Notes: generated by a model not told the origin, from the sequence alone. Positions 22,998 to 30,731 are shown, numbered from the stretch's first letter. The stretch: 36,097 bases of DNA from Sphingomonadaceae bacterium (GCA_016742125.1 JACVCM010000027.1:1-36097); one strand, 5' to 3'. A program made the numbers and translations.

Positions 22998-23191
22998 CCG
23001 TTCGACGAACGACGACGCTCCGGAATCCAGGCATCGGGCTCGGTGCCACGAAGCGCGATGATCGCGCGCGCATTCTCACGTTCGATAAGCGCACGCAATC
23101 CGTCATGGATCAACCGCGTCCGCTCCTTCTCGCCCGTCGCTTCGATTGCTTCTTCGAGCAATCGCTCGTCAAGATTGATGGTCGTCCGCAT
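22994..23191 (-). CDS. vapB: VapB-type antitoxin
   Basis: 65 residues. The N-terminal MRTTINLDERLLEEAIEATG...RTRLIHDGLRALIERE is a ribbon-helix-helix of the VapB group, and the C-terminal GTEPDAWIPERRRSSNG is the segment that enters the toxin active site. It binds its own promoter; the palindrome 12 bases upstream of the start is the likely site. No ribosome binding site is seen, so as with the other toxin-antitoxin pair the message may be leaderless. It begins 38 bases after the end of purL. Confidence 0.9.
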   Translation of the reverse strand: MRTTINLDERLLEEAIEATGEKERTRLIHDGLRALIERENARAIIALRGTEPDAWIPERRRSSNG

Positions 23192-23202
23192 ATGGCTTAA
23201 CT

Positions 23203-23216
23203 ATCATCAAATGATG
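23203..23216 (-). promoter_or_regulatory. Probable VapB operator
   Basis: CATCAAATGATG is a palindrome (CATCA, AA, TGATG) placed just upstream of vapB, overlapping the promoter region squeezed between vapB and the purL stop codon. Autoregulation is inferred from position and from how VapBC modules work. Confidence 0.45.
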
Positions 23217-23228
23217 TCGCTTGCAACA

Positions 23229-25493
23229 TCAGCTTTCCATCCAGTTCCTGAAGAAGCTCTCATGCGCGGCGCGGAGGTCGGCGAGGGGGATGCTGCACAC
23301 CTCTGCATCGTCCCACCTATCAACCCATGTTTTGAATTCCAGCGCAGAACCTCCGGTTAATCCGATTGGTTGGACGGACAAGAAATCAAGGTCGTGACGA
23401 TTTGCCTCGACTAACACCTGTTCGGGATCGGTCGTGGCGATAACGTACCTACCTTGCGATTCACCAAACCAAGCTTCTGCAACTGAACGTCCCACCAATT
23501 GCTGGATCGCTTTGAATCCTCTCCGACCGGCTAGGGCCATCTCAGCCAAAGTGGTTGCCAATCCACCGTCCGAGCAGTCGTGGACAGCTGTTGCTAATCC
23601 TTTGGCGATTAGCGCGCGAACGAAACCGCCTATTTGCCGCTCACGGTCAAGATCGACGAACGGCGGCAAACCATGCTCTTGAGAATGCAGTTCGCGAAGC
23701 CAGATCGATTGGCCAAGATGGCCAGCCGCCTGATCACCGATCAGAACGATGTTTTCCCCCTCAGCCTTAAACCCGATCGTCGCCATCTTGCTCACATCTT
23801 CGAGCACACCCACGCCGCCGATTGCTGGCGTCGGCAGGATCGCGCTGCCGCCGCCGGTGGCCTTGCTTTCATTGTAGAGCGACACATTGCCCGAGACGAT
23901 CGGGTAATCGAGCGCGCGGCAGGCGTCGGCCATGCCTTCGAGGCAGCCGACAATCTGCGCCATGATTTCAGGGCGTTGCGGGTTGGCGAAGTTGAGGCAA
24001 TTGGTGATCGCCAGCGGCTTTGCCCCGACCGCGCAGATATTGCGATAGCTTTCGGCCACCGCCTGCTTGCCGCCTTCATAAGGGTCGGCATAGCAATAGC
24101 GCGGCGTGCAGTCGGTGGTCATCGCCAGCGCGCGATTGGTGCCGTGGATGCGAACCACCGCCGCGTCGCCGCCAGAAAGCTGCGCCGTGTCGCCGCCGAC
24201 CTGTGAGTCATATTGCTGCCAGATCCAGGCGCGCGAGGCGATATCCGGTGAGGCCATCAGCTTCAACAAATCCGCGCCGATGTCAGTGCTTTCGGGGATA
24301 TCGCCCAGCGGCTTGACCTTTGCCCATGCCTTATACTCGTCGCGCGACAGATGTGGACGGTCATATAGCGGGGCGTCGTCAGCGAGCGGAGCCAGCGGAA
24401 TATCGCATACCACCTCGCCATTCCATTCGAGCACCATATGGCCGGTATCCGTCACTTCGCCTATTACCGCGAAATCGAGCTCCCATTTCCGGAAAATCGC
24501 CTCGGCCATCTCCTCCTTGCCAGGCTTCAGCACCATGAGCATACGTTCCTGCGATTCGCTCAGCATCATCTCATAGGGTGTCATCCCGGTTTCGCGCTGC
24601 GGTACCTTGTTCATGTTGAGCCGGATCCCGCAGCCGCCCTTTGACGCCATTTCGACGCTGGAGGAGGTCAGCCCGGCCGCGCCCATATCCTGGATTGCGA
24701 CAATCGCATCGGTCGCCATCAGTTCAAGGCAGGCCTCGATCAGCAGCTTTTCAGTGAAAGGGTCGCCCACCTGCACGGTCGGGCGCTTCTCCTCCGCATC
24801 CTCGCCAAAATCGGCGCTTGCCATCGTCGCGCCGTGAATGCCGTCACGGCCTGTCTTGGATCCGACATAGACGATCGGATTGCCGACCCCTGTCGCCGCC
24901 GAATAGAAAATCCTGTCCTGATCGGCGACGCCAACGGTCATCGCGTTGACAAGGATATTGCCATCATAGGCTGGATGGAAATTGGTCTCTCCGCCCACGG
25001 TGGGCACGCCGACGCAATTGCCATAGCCGCCGATGCCGGCGACCACGCCCTGCACCAGATGCTTCATCTTGGGATGATCGGGCCGCCCGAAGCGGAGCGC
25101 GTTGAGACTGGCGACGGGCCGCGCGCCCATTGTGAACACATCGCGCAGGATGCCTCCAACGCCAGTCGCCGCGCCCTGATACGGCTCGATATAGCTCGGG
25201 TGATTGTGCGATTCCATCTTGAAGATCGCCGCCAGTCTGGCCCCGTTCGGCCCTTCGCCAATGTCGATAACGCCTGCATTCTCGCCAGGTCCGCAAATTA
25301 CCCAGGGCGCTTCCGTCGGCAGTTTCTTGAGATGGATGCGCGAGGATTTGTAGGAGCAATGCTCCGACCACATCACCGAGAATATGCCGAGCTCGACCAG
25401 ATTCGGCTCGCGCCCCATCGCATTCAGGATGCGCTGATATTCTTCTTCATTCAGACCGTGGTCGGCGACGATTTGCGGGGTGATTTCAGACAT
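23229..25493 (-). CDS. purL: Phosphoribosylformylglycinamidine synthase, PurL subunit (small type)
   Basis: 754 residues, the length of the three-component (PurS/PurL/PurQ) system's PurL. It converts formyl-GAR to formylglycinamidine RNP with ATP and ammonia from PurQ. Key parts are H45 in MWSEHCSYKSS, GPGENAGVIDIG, the metal-binding KMESHNHPSYIEP, the duplicated AIRS-like halves with DMGAAGLTSSSVEM and HDCSDGGLATTLAEM. PurS and PurQ are not in the window. The last 190 or so codons (below about 23800) have lower GC, by hand counts about 50-60% against 65-70% upstream, and use other synonymous codons, as if that end had been replaced by recombination. The reading frame is intact. Confidence 0.96.
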   Translation of the reverse strand: MSEITPQIVADHGLNEEEYQRILNAMGREPNLVELGIFSVMWSEHCSYKSSRIHLKKLPTEAPWVICGPGENAGVIDIGEGPNGARLAAIFKMESHNHPSYIEPYQGAATGVGGILRDVFTMGARPVASLNALRFGRPDHPKMKHLVQGVVAGIGGYGNCVGVPTVGGETNFHPAYDGNILVNAMTVGVADQDRIFYSAATGVGNPIVYVGSKTGRDGIHGATMASADFGEDAEEKRPTVQVGDPFTEKLLIEACLELMATDAIVAIQDMGAAGLTSSSVEMASKGGCGIRLNMNKVPQRETGMTPYEMMLSESQERMLMVLKPGKEEMAEAIFRKWELDFAVIGEVTDTGHMVLEWNGEVVCDIPLAPLADDAPLYDRPHLSRDEYKAWAKVKPLGDIPESTDIGADLLKLMASPDIASRAWIWQQYDSQVGGDTAQLSGGDAAVVRIHGTNRALAMTTDCTPRYCYADPYEGGKQAVAESYRNICAVGAKPLAITNCLNFANPQRPEIMAQIVGCLEGMADACRALDYPIVSGNVSLYNESKATGGGSAILPTPAIGGVGVLEDVSKMATIGFKAEGENIVLIGDQAAGHLGQSIWLRELHSQEHGLPPFVDLDRERQIGGFVRALIAKGLATAVHDCSDGGLATTLAEMALAGRRGFKAIQQLVGRSVAEAWFGESQGRYVIATTDPEQVLVEANRHDLDFLSVQPIGLTGGSALEFKTWVDRWDDAEVCSIPLADLRAAHESFFRNWMES

Positions 25494-25543
25494 GGCAGCG
25501 CCTTAGCGATGACGTCTGCTTTTAGCCAGTAGGTTTGATCGGG

Positions 25544-25604
25544 TTCACGCGGAGGCGCAGAGTCCGGAGGATAAGCTCGGCGTCCTCTGCGAACTCTGCG
25601 TGAA
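25544..25604. repeat. Palindromic intergenic repeat with TTCACGC/GCGTGAA ends
   Basis: TTCACGCGGAGGCGCAGAGT at the left is matched in inverse by ACTCTGCGTGAA at the right. The GCGCAGAG motif is typical of a repeat family seen many times in sphingomonad genomes. It lies between the YdjM-like gene (ending at 25610) and purL, both on the minus strand. Confidence 0.6.
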
Positions 25605-25609
25605 ATACT

Positions 25610-26254
25610 CTACTGTGATGATAGCGCGCCGCGCGCCACCCACCATGATGCGAGCGTGACAATGCCGAATGCGAAGAAGGCGAGCAGACTGGTGCCGAGC
25701 GTGACGTCGGGCTCGACGGGGCCGAACCAGTTGACCGCCTGCAACGCCAGCATGACGGCAGCGACGGCAAGAAGCGCAAATGGCCTGGGTTTGGCCTTTC
25801 GGGCATAAAGCCATAGCGCGCCAAAAGTCAGCAAAAGCTCAAGCGGCATTTCAATTGCCGGGTGGTTCCACAGGCCAAGACCCAGTTTCGGTTCGCTACC
25901 CGCAATGGTGAGGTCAGGCACATGGACCAGAAGGTCGAGAAACCAGTGCGACAGGACAACCAACGCGCCGATCAGGGCGGCGGTGCGATTGCGGCTGGCC
26001 ACAAAGACCAGTGCCCCAAAGCCGGCCGCCCAGGCAGCCGATCCAAGCAGGCTGTGCGTATAGGGCATGTGGTAAAGATCCATGGGGTTCATCACCGAGA
26101 TGCCCGGCGTCACCCGCATCGACTCGACACCCAGCATCAGAAACAGGAAAAAAGCCCAGTCGACGAGTTGCGCAGCGATGAAAAGCGTCGGCAGGCTTGG
26201 TGAGTCCTTCCGGGTGGCGGCTATCAGCGAGGGCGCCCAATGACCGATGAACAT
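25610..26254 (-). CDS. Membrane protein of the YdjM/metal-dependent-hydrolase-like family
   Basis: 214 residues with about six membrane segments. Histidine and aspartate motifs fit the YdjM-type family of inner-membrane putative hydrolases: the N-terminal FIGHWAPSL, QLVDWAFFL, MPYTHSLLGSAAWA and VVLSHWFLDLLVHVPDL. These would form a metal site at the membrane surface; no reaction is established for this family. The open frame continues upstream, but homologues begin at the MFIGHW start and GAGGGGG precedes it. Followed on the same strand by purL's own region only through the palindromic repeat, so purL is probably upstream on a different transcript. Confidence 0.8.
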   Translation of the reverse strand: MFIGHWAPSLIAATRKDSPSLPTLFIAAQLVDWAFFLFLMLGVESMRVTPGISVMNPMDLYHMPYTHSLLGSAAWAAGFGALVFVASRNRTAALIGALVVLSHWFLDLLVHVPDLTIAGSEPKLGLGLWNHPAIEMPLELLLTFGALWLYARKAKPRPFALLAVAAVMLALQAVNWFGPVEPDVTLGTSLLAFFAFGIVTLASWWVARGALSSQ

Positions 26255-26283
26255 GACGAAGCCCCCTCTCGCTCCATTCGTTA

Positions 26284-26301
26284 TTCCCGCGAAGGCGGGA
26301 A
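26284..26301. repeat. Small hairpin repeat TTCCCGC-GAAG-GCGGGAA
   Basis: A perfect 7-bp stem with a GAAG loop, of the 'CCCGCGAAGGCGGG' type scattered between genes in sphingomonads. It stands upstream of the YdjM-like start. Confidence 0.6.
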
Positions 26302-26370
26302 GCCAGGGCGACCGGTGGTCGAACCCGGACCGGACCCCGCCTGCACGGCGGTGACCGCCATAGGGCCGCC

Positions 26371-26406
26371 AAAATAAATGGCCGCTGGTATTGCTACCAG
26401 CGGCCA
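26371..26406 (-). terminator. Strong minus-strand intrinsic terminator without an obvious gene
   Basis: TGGCCGCTGGTA and TACCAGCGGCCA form a perfect 12-bp stem with loop TTGC. Read on the minus strand the stem is followed by TTTATTTT, the U-tract of a rho-independent terminator. Any transcript it ends must come from 26407-26970, where I see no convincing gene; the SDR gene further on has its own hairpin. Confidence 0.8.
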
Positions 26407-26760
26407 CTGCGTCTGAAGTTGGAAGTCCCTGACCCGAGGGTCATTCTTTCCGCTATCTGACGTCCGGTTCCCCAGCTTGGGCCGAAGCCCCTGCTGGTTC
26501 GCCTTGGTACTGTGGGTATCCTATCCGGCGTTGCGTCACTTGCGTGCCGCCGCACTTGATATTCGTTGTCTTTGTACCCACCGCCTCAGCCACATTTTCC
26601 TTTCCGAAGAAAGGCTTGCCTGCCGATTTGGTGATCCGGCATTCGAACCATTCCGCTCCACTTTCCCGTTTCCGGTCCGGCTTTGCATCGTGGCGGTCCT
26701 GCCCGATGACTTGAAACTGTCATGAAAAATGAGTCGCGCAAACACAAAAATGAAAAGTTA
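26407..26760 (-). other. Region without a recognisable gene; possible non-coding RNA
   Basis: No open frame here has both a plausible start and protein-like composition. On the minus strand all three frames stay open for long stretches, which is common for structured RNA in GC-rich genomes. The terminator at its end and the AT-rich stretch at 26725-26760, which could hold a promoter, would bound a transcript of about 350 bases. It does not show the signatures of RNase P RNA, tmRNA, 6S or SRP RNA that I know. Low confidence. Confidence 0.25.
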
Positions 26761-26766
26761 TCCACA
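26758..26766 (+). promoter_or_regulatory. Consensus DnaA box
   Basis: TTATCCACA matches the DnaA consensus exactly. A weaker relative, TTGTCCACC on the minus strand, lies about 20 bases on. One good box is not an origin; it could regulate the possible transcript starting nearby or be chance. Confidence 0.4.
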
Positions 26767-26972
26767 GGTAACGCGATTCACGGTGGACAAGTTGGCGCAC
26801 AACATTGGAGTTGAAACGAATACGGCCTCCACGCTGTGCATGAAGGCCGTTCGATTCAACCGGGGGCGAGGGAGAGAGGAGGAGAGAGCCGCCCGGCCGA
26901 AGTGCGTTTCGGCAATCGCTTGCCGTTGATGACCAAATAGTCGGCACTTGCTTATGCTGCAATTGCGAAAAG

Positions 26973-27009
26973 AATGGGGTCAGTTGCATGTTTTGCAACT
27001 GACCCCATT
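26973..27009. terminator. Perfect 16-bp hairpin, likely SDR terminator (REP-like)
   Basis: AATGGGGTCAGTTGCA and TGCAACTGACCCCATT pair perfectly around TGTTT. On the minus strand it follows the SDR stop by 21 bases and is followed by CTTTTC, so it can end that transcript. The GGGGTCAG...CTGACCCC motif also resembles REP sequences linked to tyrosine-type REP transposases, none of which is present here. Confidence 0.7.
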
Positions 27010-27021
27010 GCCGTAACGTCA
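27009..27021 (-). promoter_or_regulatory. TGACGTTACGGCA motif, copy 1
   Basis: An imperfect palindrome (TGnCGT, one base, ACGnCA). The identical 13 bases occur at 30719-30731 in the divergent promoter region at the other end of the SDR-to-dehydrogenase gene group. This copy lies 9 bases past the SDR stop codon. Confidence 0.4.
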
Positions 27022-27030
27022 GTTCCGATC

Positions 27031-27825
27031 TCAGGGCGCGATGCCGTTACCCGGCAGGCTGGAATAGGCGATGCCCCCGTCACAGGCGAGCGTGTCGCCG
27101 ACGACATAATCCCCCGATCGCGCAGCAAGAAAAATCGCAAGTCCGGCCATATCCTCAGGCGTTCCAATGCGCGGAAACGGGATGTTCTTGGCAACCGCAT
27201 CTGCATGATCGCGTGCAGCCTTGTTCATTTCGGACTGGAATGCACCCGGTGCAATGCCCGACACCAGGATATTGTCCTTGACCAGCTCGGCGGCCAAACG
27301 CCGGGTCAAATGGATGACGGCAGCCTTCGACGCCTGATAGGCATAGGTCTGCCACGGGTTGATCTTGATGCCATCGATCGAGGCAATGTTGATGACCTTG
27401 CCCGGCCGCTCGAAAGTTGCGGCGGCCTTCATCAGCGGGTGCAGCGCCTGCGTGAGGAAGAACAGGCCCTTGACGTTCAAATCCATCACCCGGTCCCATT
27501 GCGCATCGGTGACGGTGCCGAAATCGGCGCCCCATGCTGCGCCTGCATTGTTGACCAGAATGTCGACCTTTTCTTCGCGCTCGGCAATCTGCGCGGCAAG
27601 GCTGGTGCAGCCCTCGACGGTCGAGAGGTCGCATGGCAGGCCGATCACCTTGTCACCGAACTGCGCAACCGTTTCCTCGATCTGGTCGACCTTGCGCGCG
27701 CTGATATAGATGCGCGCGCATCCGGCATTGAGGTAACCTTCGACAATCATCTTACCGATCCCGCGCGAGCCCCCGGTGACGACGGCGACTTTATTGTTGA
27801 GGTTGAAGAGTGTGGTGAGGTCCAT
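27031..27825 (-). CDS. Short-chain dehydrogenase/reductase (SDR)
   Basis: 264 residues, classical SDR. The cofactor motif is TGGSRGIG (17-24), followed by CDLS, the structural NNAGAAWG and the catalytic serine in NIASIDG with YAYQASKAAVIHLTRRLAAEL holding the catalytic tyrosine and lysine. ARK after the second strand (ISARK) suggests NADP preference. Near the end DMAGLAIFLAA...GDTLACDGG is usual for fabG-like members. It probably oxidises or reduces a hydroxyacyl intermediate for the neighbouring acyl-CoA dehydrogenases. AGGAG lies seven bases before the ATG. Last gene of the minus-strand group, closed by a perfect hairpin. Confidence 0.9.
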   Translation of the reverse strand: MDLTTLFNLNNKVAVVTGGSRGIGKMIVEGYLNAGCARIYISARKVDQIEETVAQFGDKVIGLPCDLSTVEGCTSLAAQIAEREEKVDILVNNAGAAWGADFGTVTDAQWDRVMDLNVKGLFFLTQALHPLMKAAATFERPGKVINIASIDGIKINPWQTYAYQASKAAVIHLTRRLAAELVKDNILVSGIAPGAFQSEMNKAARDHADAVAKNIPFPRIGTPEDMAGLAIFLAARSGDYVVGDTLACDGGIAYSSLPGNGIAP

Positions 27826-27856
27826 GTTAATCTCCTAACTTAGCATTCCGTCTTCA

Positions 27857-28345
27857 CTATCGGCCACCTGCCGACCTCATCCAATAGGCCACCAATGAAT
27901 CCATCAGATATCCATCGCCAAATTTGAAGAAATCGTCGTCTAGCGCATCCATGTTATCGTGGGCAGCCTCAGGCAGATTCTGAAACGCGGTGTTTCTCTC
28001 ATCAATTTCGATTGGCACAAAAGAATTGGGGAAAAGGTTGATTGCTCGACTTAAGAGTGAAGCAAATTCGGGCAACCCGACCGCTGTGAGAGCCGTTACC
28101 GTCTCATTTGCATACTCGCCATAGGAGTTAAAAAAGAAGCTAGCATGGCCGCCATTGCAGATAGCTCCTGAATACGACCAAACTAAAAAGGTGTTTTGTT
28201 CGGCGGACGACAATGCGGATAATCCGCTATCGATCGCCAATGGAACGATGCGATTAATTGTTGGCTGTAGGTGCTCCCACGACTCCAAGCGAATCCTATC
28301 CTTGCAACTATTAATTAGTCCCAATGGCGTGCCCTCAATACCCAT
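27857..28345 (-). CDS. DMP19/DUF4375-like protein
   Basis: 162 residues. The central WSYSGAICNGGHASFFFNSYGEYANETVTALTAVGLPEFA fits the DMP19 (DUF4375) domain, in which an NGG..FF.NS.G motif is followed by a helix with the AL..(I/V)G pattern. The founding member, Neisseria DMP19, is a DNA-mimic that sequesters a transcription factor; many relatives are of unknown role. This one is acidic at the C-terminus (DNMDALDDDFFKFGDGY), which fits mimicry but does not prove it. GC by hand count is about 45-50%, far below its neighbours. The start lies 11 bases inside the end of the upstream dehydrogenase gene. It looks like an insertion into the operon. Confidence 0.65.
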   Translation of the reverse strand: MGIEGTPLGLINSCKDRIRLESWEHLQPTINRIVPLAIDSGLSALSSAEQNTFLVWSYSGAICNGGHASFFFNSYGEYANETVTALTAVGLPEFASLLSRAINLFPNSFVPIEIDERNTAFQNLPEAAHDNMDALDDDFFKFGDGYLMDSLVAYWMRSAGGR

Positions 28346-29471
28346 TCATTATTGCGACGCGGTCGGCGTGGAACCAGGCGTCGCCGAAAAACTCGTTCAA
28401 GGACCGGTCGCGCTTCATGTAAAGGCCGATGTCATATTCGTCGGTCATGCCGATGCCGCCGTGCATCTGCACGCCTTCGCGGACCGCCAGATTGCAGGCG
28501 AGACCGGCCTTGGCCTTGGCCGCGGCCACATAGAGCTCGGCCTTGGCATGGCCCTCGTCGAGCAGCGACTGCGCCTTCATCACGACCGAGCGTGCCCCTT
28601 CCATCTCGCCGTATAGATGCGCGGCCCGGTGCTGGAGCGCCTGGAATTCGCCGATCAGCCGGTCGAACTGTTTGCGCTGTTTGAGATAATCGAAGGTCAT
28701 ATCCATCGCGCCAGAGCCGACACCGACCATTTCCGCCGCGGCCCCTACCCGGCCGGCGTCGAGCATCTTGGTGAGCACGCTCCAGCCGCCATCGACCTCA
28801 CCGATCACCGCGTCGGCATCGACCTGAACCCCATCGAGCGTCACATGCGCCGCGACCGCCGAATCGACCAGCCGCGCCGCTTCCATCGACAGTCCCGCGG
28901 CGTCCTTCTCGACCGCGAACAATGTCAGCCCGTCTGTTTCGCCCGCCGCGCCTGCGGTGCGCGCGGCGACGATGAGCATATCCGACGATGCGCCCTGCAC
29001 CACGAACTGTTTGTGCCCCGACAGTTTGAAGCCGTTGCCGCTGCGTTCCGCCGTGCAGGCGGTCTTTTCGGGCCGGTGCTTTGCGCCTTCGTCGATGGCT
29101 AGCCCGATTACGGTTTCGCCGGCGATGATGCCCGGGAACCAGCGTTCGCGCATCGCGCTGTCGGCGAGCTTCAGCGCCTCGACCGCCGCGACCGAGGTAG
29201 TCAGGAAGGGCGATGGCGACAGGTTGCGCCCGATTTCTTCGAGCACGATGCCAGCCTCGATATGGCCGAGACCCAGCCCGCCCTGATCCTCGGGAACCAG
29301 GATGCCGGTGAAGCCCATTTCGGCGAACTGCTTCCACAGGCCGTGCGAAAAGCCGTCCTTGCAGCCCTTGTCACGGAATTCGCGGAAATGTTTGACCGGA
29401 GCTTCGGAGCCCATGAAGTCCCGCGCGCTGTCGCGCAGCATGGTCTGGTCTTCGTTCAGTGTCATTGCCAT
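28335..29471 (-). CDS. Acyl-CoA dehydrogenase, likely non-catalytic-type subunit of a heteromer
   Basis: 378 residues of the acyl-CoA dehydrogenase fold: N-terminal helices (LNEDQTMLRDSARDFM), the middle beta-domain with weak FAD-contact motifs, and a C-terminal helical domain with KQRKQFDRLIGEFQALQHRAAHLY and QMHGGIGMTDEYDIGLYMKRDRSL. The usual catalytic glutamate motif (YEGT..) at the end is replaced by NEFFGDAWFHADRV. Short dehydrogenases of this kind pair with a second subunit, as in the alpha2-beta2 enzymes of steroid side-chain degradation (FadE28/FadE29 type). The adjacent gene just upstream, separated by three bases, is the obvious partner. Substrate unknown. Confidence 0.88.
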   Translation of the reverse strand: MAMTLNEDQTMLRDSARDFMGSEAPVKHFREFRDKGCKDGFSHGLWKQFAEMGFTGILVPEDQGGLGLGHIEAGIVLEEIGRNLSPSPFLTTSVAAVEALKLADSAMRERWFPGIIAGETVIGLAIDEGAKHRPEKTACTAERSGNGFKLSGHKQFVVQGASSDMLIVAARTAGAAGETDGLTLFAVEKDAAGLSMEAARLVDSAVAAHVTLDGVQVDADAVIGEVDGGWSVLTKMLDAGRVGAAAEMVGVGSGAMDMTFDYLKQRKQFDRLIGEFQALQHRAAHLYGEMEGARSVVMKAQSLLDEGHAKAELYVAAAKAKAGLACNLAVREGVQMHGGIGMTDEYDIGLYMKRDRSLNEFFGDAWFHADRVAIMNGY

Positions 29472-29474
29472 CGC

Positions 29475-30641
29475 TTATGCCCCCGGCATATCTAGTATGC
29501 GCTTGGCGACGACGTTGAGCATCACTTCGCTCGTCCCGCCCTCAATCGAGTTCGCCTTGGTCCGCAGCCAGCCCCGCGCTTTCGAGCCGCCGTTCGACCG
29601 CTCGCTCTCCCATTCGAGCGCGTTCGATCCGCCGACCGCCATCACCAGCTCGTTGCGGCGCTTGTTCAGTTCGGTGCCGACATATTTCATCAGGTTCGAA
29701 TAGGCCGGATGTGCTTTGCCCGTCTTCCATTCGTCCATGAAGCGTTCGCCATGCGCACGGAAGGTCAGGTTATCGACGTCGAACAGCGCCATTTGTGCGC
29801 GTAGCACCGGCTCTTCGGCCAGCACGTCGCGCATGGCGGCCCCGATGCCCGACATGCCGCCATCGCCGCCCGCCCCGGCCCCCGAAATCATCTCGCGCTC
29901 ATGCCCCAGCAGATATTTCGCGACATCCCAGCCCCGGTTGAGTTCGCCGACAATCTGATCCTTCGGCACTACCACATTGTCGAAAAAGGTTTCGCAAAAT
30001 GGCGAATTGCCCGAAATCAGCTTAATCGGTTTGGTCGAAACGCCTGGCGTTTCCATGTCGAACAGCAGGAAACTGATTCCCTGATATTTGTTTGTCTTGT
30101 CGGTACGGACAAGGCAGAAAATCCAGTCGGCCTCATCGGCGTAGGACGTCCAGATTTTCTGGCCGTTGACCACCCAATGGTCGCCCTTGTCTTCTCCAAA
30201 GGTCTGCATCGAAACGAGATCGCTGCCTGAGCCGGGTTCGGAATAGCCCTGACACCAGCGGATTTCTCCTTTTGCAACCTGGTTCAGATAATGGACCTTC
30301 TGCTCTTCCGTACCGAATTTCAGCAGAGCCGGGCCGAGCATCCAGATACCAAAGCTGGACAATGGCGGACGCGCACCAATGCGCGCCATTTCCTGACGGA
30401 AGATTTTTGCTTCCTGCGGAGTCAGGCCTGCGCCGCCATAGGCTTTGGGCCAGTCGGGCACGGTGTATCCTTTCGCCGCGCAGACCTCCATCCATTGCTT
30501 CTGTGCCTCGGACTGAAAGACAAACTTGCGCCCGCCCCAGCAGACATCGGCGTCGCTTTTGACCGGTTGGCGCATTTCGGGTGGACAGTTCGCCTCCAGC
30601 CAGGCGCGGATTTCGCTGCGGAATGTTTCGAGGTCCGACAT
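29475..30641 (-). CDS. Acyl-CoA dehydrogenase, catalytic-type subunit of a heteromer
   Basis: 388 residues. Typical parts are FRSEIRAWLEANCP at the start, WCQGYSEPGSGSDLVSM and WVVNGQKIWTSYADEADW (FAD and substrate contacts of the beta-domain), and SIEGGTSEVMLNVVAKRIL at the end, where the glutamate of EGGTSE is in the position of the catalytic base. An ATG four codons earlier is possible, but it is part of GGAG, which serves as the ribosome binding site for the start used here. First gene of the minus-strand group; the promoter is in the region shared with the MFS gene. Together with the next gene it probably forms a two-subunit dehydrogenase. Confidence 0.9.
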   Translation of the reverse strand: MSDLETFRSEIRAWLEANCPPEMRQPVKSDADVCWGGRKFVFQSEAQKQWMEVCAAKGYTVPDWPKAYGGAGLTPQEAKIFRQEMARIGARPPLSSFGIWMLGPALLKFGTEEQKVHYLNQVAKGEIRWCQGYSEPGSGSDLVSMQTFGEDKGDHWVVNGQKIWTSYADEADWIFCLVRTDKTNKYQGISFLLFDMETPGVSTKPIKLISGNSPFCETFFDNVVVPKDQIVGELNRGWDVAKYLLGHEREMISGAGAGGDGGMSGIGAAMRDVLAEEPVLRAQMALFDVDNLTFRAHGERFMDEWKTGKAHPAYSNLMKYVGTELNKRRNELVMAVGGSNALEWESERSNGGSKARGWLRTKANSIEGGTSEVMLNVVAKRILDMPGA

Positions 30642-30694
30642 CATGCTCTCCATTTAATTGTGCGACTAAATTGCGTCCGCGGCTATCGAAAGGC

Positions 30695-30702
30695 AAGCGC
30701 TT
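30695..30702. promoter_or_regulatory. AAGCGCTT palindrome between divergent operons
   Basis: An 8-bp perfect palindrome within GGCAAGCGCTTATC, about 55 bases upstream of the dehydrogenase start. It recalls CAAGnnCTTG-type TetR sites with one mismatch. Suggestive only. Confidence 0.25.
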
Positions 30703-30718
30703 ATCGCGCGGCAACGCA

Positions 30719-30731
30719 TGCCGTAACGTCA
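30719..30731 (+). promoter_or_regulatory. TGACGTTACGGCA motif, copy 2 (divergent promoter region)
   Basis: Read here as TGCCGTAACGTCA, identical over 13 bases to the motif near 27010. It lies 12 bases before the -35 of the transporter promoter, a fair position for a regulator binding both divergent operons. Confidence 0.45.

Noticed and set aside
26630..26665. TTCGAAT followed by ACCA on the minus strand as a tRNA T-arm
   Set aside because: The flanking bases do not form the 5-bp T-stem and no acceptor or anticodon arm can be drawn.
26536..26745. 69-codon minus-strand frame as a protein gene
   Set aside because: Arginine/serine-rich product without a family or ribosome binding site; the region looks more like non-coding RNA.
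26700..26960. Replication origin around the DnaA box
   Set aside because: One consensus box and one weak relative; no cluster of boxes, no AT-rich unwinding region and no typical neighbour gene.
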